Shown here: one piece after another, positions 27,788-36,297 of the stretch | How the letters are laid out: every line of letters begins with the position of its first letter | How positions within the stretch are numbered: position 1 is the stretch's first letter | Source of the DNA: Methylobacterium sp. J-076 | Lineage (GTDB): Bacteria > Pseudomonadota > Alphaproteobacteria > Rhizobiales > Beijerinckiaceae | Reading direction: 5' to 3' | NCBI RefSeq assembly: GCF_022829405.1 | Contig: NZ_JAKSXW010000143.1 | Coordinates: 1 to 64,000, forward strand | Length of the DNA stretch: 64,000 nucleotides | Notes under the pieces: model-generated | Seen by the model: only the letters and a program-made list of their open reading frames with translations | Told to the model about the DNA's origin: nothing | The model's database searches: none | Position numbers and translations under genes: made by a program

Positions 27788-28853
27788 CCTCGTGCCGCGC
27801 GGCCACCGCTCGCCGGTGGTCGAAGCCCTGTCGCCGGCCCTCGCCTTCCTGGCGGCGGTGCTCGTCGGCGGGGTGGCCGTCTCGCTGCTCGGCGTGTCCC
27901 CGGCGGCGGCCTTTTCGGTCTACTTCATCGCGCCGCTCTCCGAGCTGTGGTCGCTGCAGGAGATCGCCATCAAGGCGGCGCCGCTGGCCCTGATCGCGAC
28001 GGGCCTCGCCTTCTGCTACCGGGCGAACCTGTGGAATATCGGCGCCGAGGGCCAGTTCGTGGTCGGCGGCCTCGCCGGGGGCATGGTCGCCATCGCCACC
28101 CACGGCAGCACGGGCGCCACCTTCTGGATCCTGCCCGCGATGCTCGCGGCGGGCACGCTCGCCGGCATCGCCTACGCGATGATTCCGGCGCTCCTGCGGG
28201 TGAAGCTCGGCGTCTCCGAGATCCTGACGAGCCTGATGCTGGTCTACGTGGCGGAGCTGCTCCTCGACTACATGGCGCGGGGGCCCCTGCGCGATCCGGC
28301 GGGCTTCAACTTCCCGCAGAGCGTGACGTTCGATGACGCGGCGCGGCTGCCCTCCCTAATGGAGGGGGACACCCTGCATGCGGGCGTGCTCGTCACCCTC
28401 GCGGCGGTGGGGCTGGCGGTCGTCGTCCTCGGCCGCAGCTTGTTCGGGTTCGAGATGCGGGTCGTCGGCGCCAGCCCGCGCGCCGCCCGGTTCGCCGGGT
28501 TCGGCGCGGAGCGGCTGACGCTCGCCGCCTTCGCGATCTCCGGGGGCGCGGCGGGGCTCGCGGGGATCGTCGAGGTCGCCGGCCGGATCGGGCAACTCCA
28601 GCCGACCATCTCGCCGGGCTACGGCTTCACCGCGATCATCGTCGCCTTCCTCGGCCGGCTCTCGCCGGTCGGCATCCTCGTCGCGGCCCTGGTGATCGCG
28701 CTCACCACCATCGGCGGGGAAGCGGCGCAGATCGACCTGCGGCTTCCCCTCGACCTGACCCGGGCCTTCCAGGGCCTGCTCCTCGGCCTCGTCCTCGGGG
28801 CCGACGTGCTGACGCGGTTCAAGGTCCGCCTCGTCCCGGGTGCGGCCCGATGA
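27777..28853 (+). CDS. BMP-type ABC importer permease 1 (system 1)
   Basis: This 358-aa permease belongs to the BPD-transp-2 (ribose/nucleoside) family, with about nine to ten membrane helices. The family motif around YRANLWNIGAEGQF (about residues 79-92) is present. It overlaps the ATPase gene upstream and the second permease by four bases downstream. It presumably forms a heterodimer with the next product. Confidence 0.92.
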
Positions 28854-29776
28854 GCCTCGACCTCGTGCAGATGATTCTGGCCACGGTGCTGGCCGCGGCG
28901 ACCCCGCTCATCATCGCGGCCCTGGGGGAGCTCGTGGCCGAGCGGGCGGGCGTCCTCAACCTCGGCGTCGAGGGGATGATGGTGTGCGGGGCGGCGCTCG
29001 GCTTCGCGGCGGCGGTGGAGACCGGCTCGACCCTGGCCGGGGCGCTCGCCGGGATCGGCGCGGGGATGGCGCTCGCCGCCCTGTTCGGCGTGCTGACGGT
29101 GGGGCTCGCCGCCAACCAAGTGGCCTCCGGCCTCGCCCTCACGATCCTCGGCCTCGGGCTCTCCGGCCTCGCGGGGGCGGGCTATGTCGGCCTGAAGCGG
29201 GAGCCCGCGCCGCATCTCGCCGTGCCGGGCCTCAGCGACCTGCCGGGCGTCGGCCGCCTGCTGTTCGGGCAGGACGGGTTCGTCTACGCCGCCCTCGCCC
29301 TGGCGGTCGCCGTCTCGTGGTTCCTGTGGCGGACGCGGGCGGGGCTGATCCTGCGCGCCATCGGCGACGATGCCGCCGCCACCCATTCCCTCGGCCTGCC
29401 GGTGCGCGGGGTGCGCTTCCTGGCGGTGCTGTTCGGCGGCGGCTGCGCGGGGCTCGCGGGCTCCTACCTGTCGCTCGCCTACACGCCGTTCTGGACGCCG
29501 GCCATGACCGCCGGCCGGGGCTGGATCGCCCTCGCCCTCGTCGTCTTCGCCTCGTGGCGGCCGGCGCGGGTGGTGGGCGGGGCGGTCCTCTTCGGCGGGG
29601 CGACGGTGCTGCAACTCCATGCCCAGGCCTCGGGCATCGGCCTGCCGGGGCAGCTGCTCTCGGCGCTTCCCTACCTCGCGACGATCCTGGCGCTGGTCCT
29701 GCTGTCGCTCGGCCGGCGGCGGGGCGGCTCCCTGGCCCCCGCCGCCCTCGGGCGGGACTTCACCCCGCACCGGTAG
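28850..29776 (+). CDS. BMP-type ABC importer permease 2 (system 1)
   Basis: This 308-aa permease is the shorter partner, with the family signature ERAGVLNLGVEGMM (about residues 28-41) and about eight helices. It overlaps the previous permease by four bases and precedes the binding-protein gene by 28 bp. Confidence 0.92.
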   Translation: MSLDLVQMILATVLAAATPLIIAALGELVAERAGVLNLGVEGMMVCGAALGFAAAVETGSTLAGALAGIGAGMALAALFGVLTVGLAANQVASGLALTILGLGLSGLAGAGYVGLKREPAPHLAVPGLSDLPGVGRLLFGQDGFVYAALALAVAVSWFLWRTRAGLILRAIGDDAAATHSLGLPVRGVRFLAVLFGGGCAGLAGSYLSLAYTPFWTPAMTAGRGWIALALVVFASWRPARVVGGAVLFGGATVLQLHAQASGIGLPGQLLSALPYLATILALVLLSLGRRRGGSLAPAALGRDFTPHR

Positions 29777-29804
29777 CGGTGCTGCGATCGAAAGGACATC
29801 ACCG

Positions 29805-30869
29805 ATGAAGCGGACCACCCTCAGTGCCTGCCTCGGGGCGCTCCTCCTCCTCGCCGGCCCGGCCCGCGCCGAGGACAAGCTCAAGGTCGGCTTCGTCTAT
29901 GTCGGGCCGGTGGCCGATTACGGCTACTCGTTCCAGCACGACCTCAGCCGCAAGGCCCTGGAACAGGCGCTGCCCGGCAAGGTGGAGACCACCTTCCTCG
30001 AGAACGTGCCGGAGGCCGACAGCGAGCGGGCGATCGAGAAGCTGGCGCGCTCGGGCATGGGGCTGATCTTCACCACCTCCTTCGGCTTCATGGAGCCGAC
30101 CCTGAAGGTCGCAAGGAAATTCCCGAAGGTGAAGTTCGAGCACGCCACCGGCTACAAGCGTGCGCCCAACGTCTCGACCTACTCGGCCCGGTTCTACGAG
30201 GGTCGCTACGTCTGCGGGAAGATCGCCGCCAAGCTCTCGAAGACGGGGACGGTGGGCTACATCGCCTCCTTCCCGATCCCCGAGGTGGTGAGCGGCATCA
30301 ACGCCTTCATGCTCGGCGCCCAATCGGTGAACCCGAACCTCAAGCTCAAGATCGTCTGGGTGAACACGTGGTTCGATCCGGGCAAGGAGGCGGAGGCCGC
30401 CAAGGCGCTGCTCGCCCAGGGCGCCGACATCCTCTCCCAGCACACCGATTCCGCCGCCCCGCTGCAGGAGGCCGAGAAGCAGGGCAAGCTCGCCTTCGGC
30501 CAATCCTCCGACCAGTACCGCTTCGCCCCGAAGGCGCAACTCACCTCCATCGTCGATGACTGGAACGGCTACGTCATCCACGAGGCCAAGGCCGTCATGG
30601 ACGGCTCGTGGGCGAGCCACGACACCTGGGGCGGGATCAAGGACGGCATGGTCGTCCTCGCGCCCTTCACCAACATGCCCGCCGACGTGAAGGCCATGGC
30701 CGAGGAGACGGTGAAGGACATCGCCTCGGGCAAGGTCCAGCCCTTCGCCGGGCCGGTGGCGAAGCAGGACGGCACGGTCGCGGTCAAGGCCGGCGAGACC
30801 GCCCCCGACCCGATGATCCTCGGCATGAACTGGTACGTGAAGGGGATCGACGACAAGCTGCCCCAGTAG
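29805..30869 (+). CDS. BMP family ABC transporter substrate-binding protein (system 1)
   Basis: This 354-aa periplasmic protein has a Sec signal peptide (about 1-22, GPARA) and no lipobox. The mature start KLKVGFVYVGPVADYGYSF is the BMP (basic membrane protein, PnrA-like) pattern, with internal motifs IFTTSFGFM and ILSQHTDS. BMP proteins typically bind purine nucleosides or related compounds. With guanine deaminase, uricase and a urate permease nearby, a purine base or nucleoside is the likely ligand. It is the last gene of the operon started at 25103. Confidence 0.9.
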   Translation: MKRTTLSACLGALLLLAGPARAEDKLKVGFVYVGPVADYGYSFQHDLSRKALEQALPGKVETTFLENVPEADSERAIEKLARSGMGLIFTTSFGFMEPTLKVARKFPKVKFEHATGYKRAPNVSTYSARFYEGRYVCGKIAAKLSKTGTVGYIASFPIPEVVSGINAFMLGAQSVNPNLKLKIVWVNTWFDPGKEAEAAKALLAQGADILSQHTDSAAPLQEAEKQGKLAFGQSSDQYRFAPKAQLTSIVDDWNGYVIHEAKAVMDGSWASHDTWGGIKDGMVVLAPFTNMPADVKAMAEETVKDIASGKVQPFAGPVAKQDGTVAVKAGETAPDPMILGMNWYVKGIDDKLPQ

Positions 30870-30880
30870 GGGCCCGTGGC

Positions 30881-31138
30881 TCAGCGCGCCGCGGGCACGC
30901 CGGGGGGCCGGGCCGCCGGGGTCTCGACCGGGATGCCGTCCCCCCGCGGCCGAACCGGGATCGCATCGCCGGAGCGGATCGCCTCCGCCTCGTTGCGCGG
31001 CCCGGCGAGGCCCTCGGTGCCCCCCGGGGCGGTGGCCGGATCGCGCCCGGCGGGGGCGCCGACGGATTGCGCATGCGCGACGCCGGCCGCCGCGAGGAGC
31101 CCGCCGAGGGCCAGGGTCAGGGTCAGGTGGCGTCGCAT
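30881..31138 (-). CDS. Small secreted protein with PAG-x-P..TAPGG motif (copy 1)
   Basis: This 85-aa protein has a clear signal peptide (about 1-23, GVAHA) followed by QSVGAPAGRDPATAPGG and a Pro/Arg-rich, probably disordered tail. I do not recognise a family. The same QS-x-x-(A/P)PAG-x-P-x-x-TAPGG segment occurs right after the signal peptides at 34309 and, in variant form, at 31358. It lies 11 bp from the convergent binding-protein gene. An in-frame upstream extension lacks a signal peptide and was rejected. Confidence 0.65.
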   Translation of the reverse strand: MRRHLTLTLALGGLLAAAGVAHAQSVGAPAGRDPATAPGGTEGLAGPRNEAEAIRSGDAIPVRPRGDGIPVETPAARPPGVPAAR

Positions 31139-31357
31139 CGTCGTGTCGTTCCCCGCATGTCGCTGCGGTGGACGAATGGTGCACGCGGACAGAGGTTCCC
31201 GCAGTGGAGGCGGGCCCCTTTGTGAATGGCTGAGGATTCGACACTCTTCCCGTCTCTGCTCGCCAAGACGGGGGTGAATCTCGCTGGCCAATCCCTGAGC
31301 ATCGGGGGTGATGACCGTCTCGACGCGTCCGGGTGTCGGACCCGGAAGGGGGACGGT

Positions 31358-31570
31358 TTAGCGCCGCCGCCGGTGCGGCCTGTGCGCCTTCTGGTGCCGG
31401 CGCAGGCCACCGGGGGCGGTGGCCCGGGGTTGGCCGGCCGGGGGCGTGAGGCTCCCCTGCGCCGCGGCCTGCGGCGGCCGGACGGACCCGTGGCTGTCGA
31501 TCGAGGCGCCGAGGCCGCACCACGCCGCCGCCGCCAGAAGGGCGACCGCTCCCAGACGATACGTCATCAT
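31358..31570 (-). CDS. Small secreted basic protein with PAGQP..TAPGG motif (copy 2)
   Basis: This 70-aa protein has an N-terminal hydrophobic segment (about 5-21), then SLTPPAGQPRATAPGG and a very basic His/Arg-rich C-terminus (HQKAHRPHRRRR). No known function. A second ATG at 31567 is equally possible. Shared motif with 30881 and 34309 suggests a small family. It is divergent from the urate permease across a sigma-54 promoter. Confidence 0.55.
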   Translation of the reverse strand: MMTYRLGAVALLAAAAWCGLGASIDSHGSVRPPQAAAQGSLTPPAGQPRATAPGGLRRHQKAHRPHRRRR

Positions 31571-31641
31571 CGTTCCCGCTCCCGACTGTCCCGCGCCCGA
31601 TCCTGTCCGGGCTAGCAGACAACGGGCCAGTCGGCGCCGGG

Positions 31642-31656
31642 TGGCACACGGATTGC
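31642..31656 (+). promoter_or_regulatory. sigma-54 promoter of the urate permease/uricase unit
   Basis: TGGCAC (31642-31647), ACGGA, TTGC (31653-31656), GG and GC ten bases apart. All consensus positions match. It lies 73 bp before the start codon at 31730. Confidence 0.83.
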
Positions 31657-31729
31657 GCGAGCCCCACCGCCGCGCTTCACCCCGCGATCCGGAGGGTGGG
31701 AATGCGCGCCCGCAGGGGACGATCCCGCC

Positions 31730-33157
31730 ATGTCGCGCGCCGCCCGGTCCGATCCTTTCCCGAGCCCCGAGGCCGCGGCGGGTCCCGCGGCTCCCGCTGC
31801 GCCCCTCGAAGGCGCCGCCGCCCCGACGGCGACGGTGAGGCCCCTGGCCCTCGGCCTCCTCGGCCTGCAGCACGTGCTGGTGATGTATGCCGGCGCGGTG
31901 GCGGTGCCGCTGATCGTCGGGCGGGCGCTCAAGCTGGCGCCGGAGCAGGTCGCCATGCTGGTGAGCGCCGACCTGTTCGCGGGCGGCCTCGCGACCCTCG
32001 TCCAGAGCTGGGGCCTCCCCGGCATCGGCGTGCGGATGCCGGTGATGATGGGCGTGACCTTCGCGGCGGTGACGCCGATGATCGCCATGGGCCTGAGCCC
32101 CGGCATCGGCCTCACCGGCATCTACGGCGCCGTCATCGCGGCGGGGCTGTTCGCGTTCCTCGCCGCGCCGCTGATCGGGCGGCTGCTGCCGCTGTTCCCG
32201 CCGGTCGTCACCGGCACCATCATCCTCGTCATCGGCATCTCGCTGATGCGCGTCGGCGTGAACTGGGCCGCGGGCGGGGTGGGGAACCCGCATTACGGCG
32301 CCCCGCTCTATCTCGCCATCGCGGCCTTCGTGCTCGGCGTCATCATGGCGATCACCCGCTTCGGCACCGGCTTCGTGAACTCGGCCTCCGTGCTGATCGG
32401 CATCGTCGCCGGGATGGTCGTGGCGGGGCCGTTCGGGCTGGTGGATCTCGGGCACGTGGCGAGCGCCCCGTGGTTCGATGTGGTGCGCCCCTTCGCCTTC
32501 GGCCTGCCGACCTTCGATCCGGTCTCGATCGTCACGCTCTGCATCGTGATGATCGTCGTGATGGTGGAATCCACCGGCATGTTCCTCGCGCTCAGCGAGA
32601 TCTGCGCGGACCCGCTGGACGAGGCGCGGCTGGTCCGGGGCCTGCGGGCCGACGGCCTCGGCACGGTGATCGGCGGCGTCTTCAACACCTTCCCGTACAC
32701 GTCGTTCTCGCAGAACATCGGCCTCGTGGGCGTCACCGGGGTGCGCACCCGCGCCGTGGCCGTGGTCGGCGGGTTCCTCATGCTGGGGCTGGGGCTCGTC
32801 CCCAAGCTGGCGGCCCTGGTCGAGGCGGTGCCCCAATGCGTCCTCGGCGGCGCGGGGCTGGTGATGTTCGGGATGGTCGGGGCCACGGGCGCCCGCATCC
32901 TCGGGGGCGTCGACTTCGCCGGCAACCGCAACAACCTGTTCGTGGTGGCGGTGTCGGTGGGCTTCGGCATGATCCCCCTCGTCGCGCCGAACTTCTTCAA
33001 AGAGATGCCGCAGGCCCTGCATCCCCTGCTCGAATCGGGCATCCTGCTCTGCGCCCTGGCGGCCGTGGGGCTGAACCTGTTCTTCAACGGGGTCGGCAGC
33101 ACGGATGCGGCCCGCGCCGCGGCCATCCGCCAAGCGCAGGCCGCCGAAGCCCACTGA
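31730..33157 (+). CDS. NCS2-family urate/xanthine permease
   Basis: This 475-aa transporter belongs to the nucleobase-cation symporter 2 (UacT/PbuX-like) family. It has about twelve to fourteen membrane segments. The QH motif in helix 1 (LGLQHVLVMYAG) and the VESTGMF signature of the substrate site are present, along with TSFSQNIGLV in helix 10. A Pro/Ala-rich N-terminal tail (about 1-38) precedes helix 1. It is followed 29 bp later by uricase and lies behind a sigma-54 promoter, so urate is the probable cargo. Confidence 0.9.
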   Translation: MSRAARSDPFPSPEAAAGPAAPAAPLEGAAAPTATVRPLALGLLGLQHVLVMYAGAVAVPLIVGRALKLAPEQVAMLVSADLFAGGLATLVQSWGLPGIGVRMPVMMGVTFAAVTPMIAMGLSPGIGLTGIYGAVIAAGLFAFLAAPLIGRLLPLFPPVVTGTIILVIGISLMRVGVNWAAGGVGNPHYGAPLYLAIAAFVLGVIMAITRFGTGFVNSASVLIGIVAGMVVAGPFGLVDLGHVASAPWFDVVRPFAFGLPTFDPVSIVTLCIVMIVVMVESTGMFLALSEICADPLDEARLVRGLRADGLGTVIGGVFNTFPYTSFSQNIGLVGVTGVRTRAVAVVGGFLMLGLGLVPKLAALVEAVPQCVLGGAGLVMFGMVGATGARILGGVDFAGNRNNLFVVAVSVGFGMIPLVAPNFFKEMPQALHPLLESGILLCALAAVGLNLFFNGVGSTDAARAAAIRQAQAAEAH

Positions 33158-33186
33158 CACCCCATGCCTGCAACCCGGAGAGTCCC

Positions 33187-34029
33187 ATGGCCCTGACGGC
33201 ATCGCGCTACGGCAAGGCCCGGGTGCGGGTGATGCGCCTGACCCGCGACGGCGACCACCATACGCCCCGCGAGCTGACGCTCAGCGTGCTCATGGCCGGG
33301 CGCTTCGAGGCCGCCTGGACAGAGGGCGACAACCGCGCCTGCGTGGCCACCGACAGCGTCAAGAACATCGTCAACGTCACCGCGGCCCGGAACCTCTCCC
33401 TGGACAAGGAGGCCTTCGTCGGCGCGGTGGCGAAGGTCTTCCTCGACACCTATCCGCAGGTGGAGACCGTCGCGATCGAGGCGACGGAGACGCGCTGGCG
33501 GCGCGAGGTGATCGGCGGCGCCCCGCACGGCCACACCTTCACCCTCGACGGCAACGGCGTCGGCACCGTCGCCCTCACGGCGAGCCGGGGGGAGACGGTG
33601 CTGCGCTCCGGCCTGCGCGGGTTCACCTTCATGAAGACCACGCAATCGGGCTGGGCCGATTTCGTCGACGACGCGTACCGCACCCTGCCGGACACGACGG
33701 ACCGGATCGCCGCCACCAGCATGGATGCCACCTGGACTTGGTCCCGCCCCCCCGCCGACTATGCCGAGGCCAACGGACGTGTCCTGTCGACGCTGATCGC
33801 GGTGTTCGGCACCACCTACAGCCACGGGGTGCAGGACAGCATGTACCGGATGGGTGAGGCGGTGCTGGCGGACGTGCCGGAGATCGCCGAGATCGGCTTC
33901 GCGATGCCGAACAAGCACTACATCCCGATAAATCTTCAGCCGTTCTGCATCGAGAATCCCGGCACGGTGTTCCTGCCGACCGATGAGCCCCACGGGCAGA
34001 TCGAGGCCACCATCGGCCGCCGCGGCTAG
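33187..34029 (+). CDS. uaZ: Urate oxidase (uricase, cofactor-free)
   Basis: This 280-aa enzyme oxidises urate to 5-hydroxyisourate with O2, producing H2O2. Two T-fold domains are visible. Catalytic residues are K10 (YGKARVRV), T55 (ATDSVKN) and the histidine in MPNKHYIPINL. Length is a little shorter than the typical 295-330 aa. It sits directly behind the urate permease. Genes for the next steps (HIU hydrolase, OHCU decarboxylase, allantoinase) are not in the window. Confidence 0.95.
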   Translation: MALTASRYGKARVRVMRLTRDGDHHTPRELTLSVLMAGRFEAAWTEGDNRACVATDSVKNIVNVTAARNLSLDKEAFVGAVAKVFLDTYPQVETVAIEATETRWRREVIGGAPHGHTFTLDGNGVGTVALTASRGETVLRSGLRGFTFMKTTQSGWADFVDDAYRTLPDTTDRIAATSMDATWTWSRPPADYAEANGRVLSTLIAVFGTTYSHGVQDSMYRMGEAVLADVPEIAEIGFAMPNKHYIPINLQPFCIENPGTVFLPTDEPHGQIEATIGRRG

Positions 34030-34308
34030 GGACGCGTCCTCCATGTGGTGTGGCATGGCGACGGAAAGATCCGTGCCAACTGGCGCATGACGGCGCGTTT
34101 GCGCGCCGACTATTCGCTAAACCATTGTTAACGGAGGGACTTTAGAGCCGCAGCATCGCACGCCCCGCGATGCCCGGTCGCGGAACCGGTGCGCCACCGC
34201 ACAAGGATTTGGCGCGGGATGTTGGATCGGGAGGCACGCCTGCCCAAATGGTGGCCCAACACGTCGCTCGCCGTTCGGCGGGCGGCCTCCGCCATCGGGT
34301 TGTCCGCC

Positions 34309-34560
34309 ATGTCCTTCAATCTCCTCGCCGGCACTGTGCTCGGCCTCTCCCTGTCCACCGCCGCCTTCGCGCAGAGCTTCACCGCCCCGGCCGGCATCCC
34401 CGCCGTCACCGCCCCCGGCGGCGTCGAAGGGCGTGCGGCCGTGCCGAACCTGATCGATTCGCGCAATGTCAGCACGTACGGCACCGTCACCGAGGACGGG
34501 GTGGTGAGCACGGGCTCGGTCCAGCGCTCGCACGGGGCGCGGTTCGAGCGCCTGCGCTGA
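34309..34560 (+). CDS. Small secreted protein with PAGIP..TAPGG motif (copy 3)
   Basis: This 83-aa protein has a signal peptide (about 1-21, TAAFA) followed by QSFTAPAGIPAVTAPGG and a polar tail. It shares this segment with the proteins at 30881 and 31358. I do not know the function. The start at 34309 was chosen because the signal peptide begins there; upstream in-frame starts add a charged leader. The preceding 34030-34308 stretch holds no gene I can support. Confidence 0.65.
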   Translation: MSFNLLAGTVLGLSLSTAAFAQSFTAPAGIPAVTAPGGVEGRAAVPNLIDSRNVSTYGTVTEDGVVSTGSVQRSHGARFERLR

Positions 34561-34928
34561 AGGCACCGCCACTCGATCCGCCCCGCTCTCGGCGCGCGGG
34601 GCGGCGTCATCCCGGTTCGCGGCGCCCGTTCGCCCGTGTCGTGTCGCCCCGCGCGCGATGACGGGCGGGTGAGTGTGCCGCGGACTTCATGGCCGGGATC
34701 GGATGCCGTCCGCACCCCGGGGTCTGCGAGACTCGCATCAGCGATTCGGTTTCCGGTCGTGTGATGCACATTTGACCATCGGGCGCTCGCGTCGTGTGCG
34801 ATGCATCTCCGGCCCGGGGCAAGACGAGCGTCCCGCATGCCGAAAATATCGGCTTCGCCGGACCGGCAGCCACCTTTAAATTTCTGCCTTGGCCGCCGCC
34901 TTCGGGGGCTGAACGGGGTGATCGACGG
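34561..34928. promoter_or_regulatory. 368-bp leader region of the second BMP transporter
   Basis: No gene is supported. Two related sites stand out: TCGTGTGATGCACA (34757-34770, containing the dyad TGTG-ATG-CACA) and TCGTGTGCGATGCATC (34792-34807), 35 bp apart start to start. They could be operators for a regulator of the downstream binding protein. I found no sigma-54 site here. Confidence 0.35.
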
Positions 34929-36035
34929 GTGGCACATCTTCCCTTTACTCGCAGGGCCGTGCTCGGTGCGGGCGCCGTCCTCGGCCTCGATGCGATCTCC
35001 GGGCGGCGCGCGCGGGCGGCCACGCCCCTGACGGTGGGCTTCATCTATGTCGGCCCGAAGGACGATTACGGCTACAACCAAGCCCATGCCCAGGCGGCCA
35101 AGGCGCTGAAGGGCCTGAGCGGCGTCGAGATCACCGAGGAGGAGCGCGTCCCGGAGACCAACGCCGTCGAGAAGACCATGGAGAGCATGATCAACCTCGA
35201 CGGGGCGACGCTGCTGTTCCCGACGTCCTTCGGCTATTACAGCCCCTACCTCCTGAACGAGGCGCGCAAGAACCCGAAGATCCAGTTCCGCCATTGCGGC
35301 GGCCTGTGGACCGAGAAGGACCCCGCGAATGCCGGCTCCTATTTCGGGTACATCGAGCAGGGGCAGTACCTCAACGGCGTCGTGGCCGCCCACGCCAGCA
35401 AGTCGAAGAAGATCGGCTTCGTCGCGGCCAAGCCGATCCCGCAGGTGCTGAACAACGTCAACGCCTTCCTGCTCGGGGCCCGGAGCGTGGACCCGGCCAT
35501 CACCTGCCAAGTGATCTTCACCGGGGAGTGGTCCCTCGCGGTGAAGGAGGCCGAGGCCACCAACGCCCTGGTGGATGGCGGCGCCGACGTCATCACCTGC
35601 CACGTCGACAGCCCCAAGGTCGTGGTCGAGACCGCCGCCCGGCGGGGCGCGTTCGTCTGCGGCTACCATGTCGACCAGTCGCCCCTGGCGCCGCAGAAGT
35701 ACCTGACCGGGGCCGAGTGGAACTGGCTGCCGATCTACAAGGACGCCATCGCGGCGATGCAGGCCGGCAAGGTGCCGGAGCATTTCGTCCGCGGCGGGCT
35801 GGCGGACGGCTACGTCACGATGAGCCCCTACGGCCCGGCCGTGTCCGAGGCGGCCCGCCGGAACGCCGACGCGGTGAAGGCGGAGATGCTGAAGGGCGGC
35901 TACGCGATCATCAAGGGCCCGCTGAAGGACAATGCCGGCCGCGACGTGCTGCCGGCCGGCAAGGCCTATCCCGAGAAGGCCGCGGACCTGGAGAGCACGA
36001 ACTACCTCGTGGAGGGCGTGAAGGGGTCGGTGTAG
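34929..36035 (+). CDS. BMP family ABC transporter substrate-binding protein, Tat-exported (system 2)
   Basis: This 368-aa protein is a paralogue of the 29805 product. It starts with a GTG at 34929 and carries a twin-arginine motif (TRRAVLGAG, residues 8-16) with a hydrophobic stretch ending RARA, so Tat export is predicted, unlike the Sec-exported system 1 protein. The mature start LTVGFIYVGPKDDYGYNQ is typical of BMP proteins. It is co-directional with permeases at 36298 and 37437 and the ATPase at 40101. Because that unit also encodes formamidase and biuret hydrolase, a ureide or amide rather than a nucleoside may be the ligand (inference). Confidence 0.87.
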   Translation: MAHLPFTRRAVLGAGAVLGLDAISGRRARAATPLTVGFIYVGPKDDYGYNQAHAQAAKALKGLSGVEITEEERVPETNAVEKTMESMINLDGATLLFPTSFGYYSPYLLNEARKNPKIQFRHCGGLWTEKDPANAGSYFGYIEQGQYLNGVVAAHASKSKKIGFVAAKPIPQVLNNVNAFLLGARSVDPAITCQVIFTGEWSLAVKEAEATNALVDGGADVITCHVDSPKVVVETAARRGAFVCGYHVDQSPLAPQKYLTGAEWNWLPIYKDAIAAMQAGKVPEHFVRGGLADGYVTMSPYGPAVSEAARRNADAVKAEMLKGGYAIIKGPLKDNAGRDVLPAGKAYPEKAADLESTNYLVEGVKGSV

Positions 36036-36111
36036 CGCCTGCGGTGGATCGTCGGCATCTCGTCGCGAGGGCATGGCGGGGCTGGCGTCTCGTCCCACCC
36101 ATCCCCCCGTC

Positions 36112-36169
36112 CTGAGGCGCCGCGCGATCCCTGGAGCCCTCCTTCGAGGCCGCTTCGCGGGCGCCTCAG
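36112..36169. repeat. Palindromic dispersed element
   Basis: CTGAGGCGCC (36112-36121) and its exact complement GGCGCCTCAG (36160-36169) enclose 38 bp that include CTTCGAGGCCGCTTCGCGG. This pattern resembles the dispersed 'CCTGAGG...CTTCGAAGG' elements common in alphaproteobacterial intergenic DNA. It lies between the binding-protein stop and the sigma-54 promoter at 36241. Confidence 0.55.
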
Positions 36170-36240
36170 CATGAGGTGGCGGGTGGAACAGGGCCGGCCT
36201 TTCGGTCGAGCCCGCAGGACAACCACCACGGCACCAAAGC

Positions 36241-36255
36241 TGGCACGGTTTCTGC
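36241..36255 (+). promoter_or_regulatory. sigma-54 promoter of the ureide transport/biuret hydrolase operon
   Basis: TGGCACG (36241-36247) is a full -24 match. The -12 element is CTGC (36252-36255), one mismatch from TTGC, with GG and GC ten bases apart. It lies 42 bp before the GTG at 36298. The binding-protein gene is upstream of this promoter, so the operon can be expressed with or without it. Confidence 0.72.
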
Positions 36256-36297
36256 CCCGGGACGCTCACCGACATGAGCCGAAGGGGATCCTGAGAC

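Noticed and set aside
34929-34952. Possible sigma-54 site in GGGTGGCACATC
   Set aside because: The -24 part matches but no GC lies ten bases after the GG, and it overlaps the start codon.
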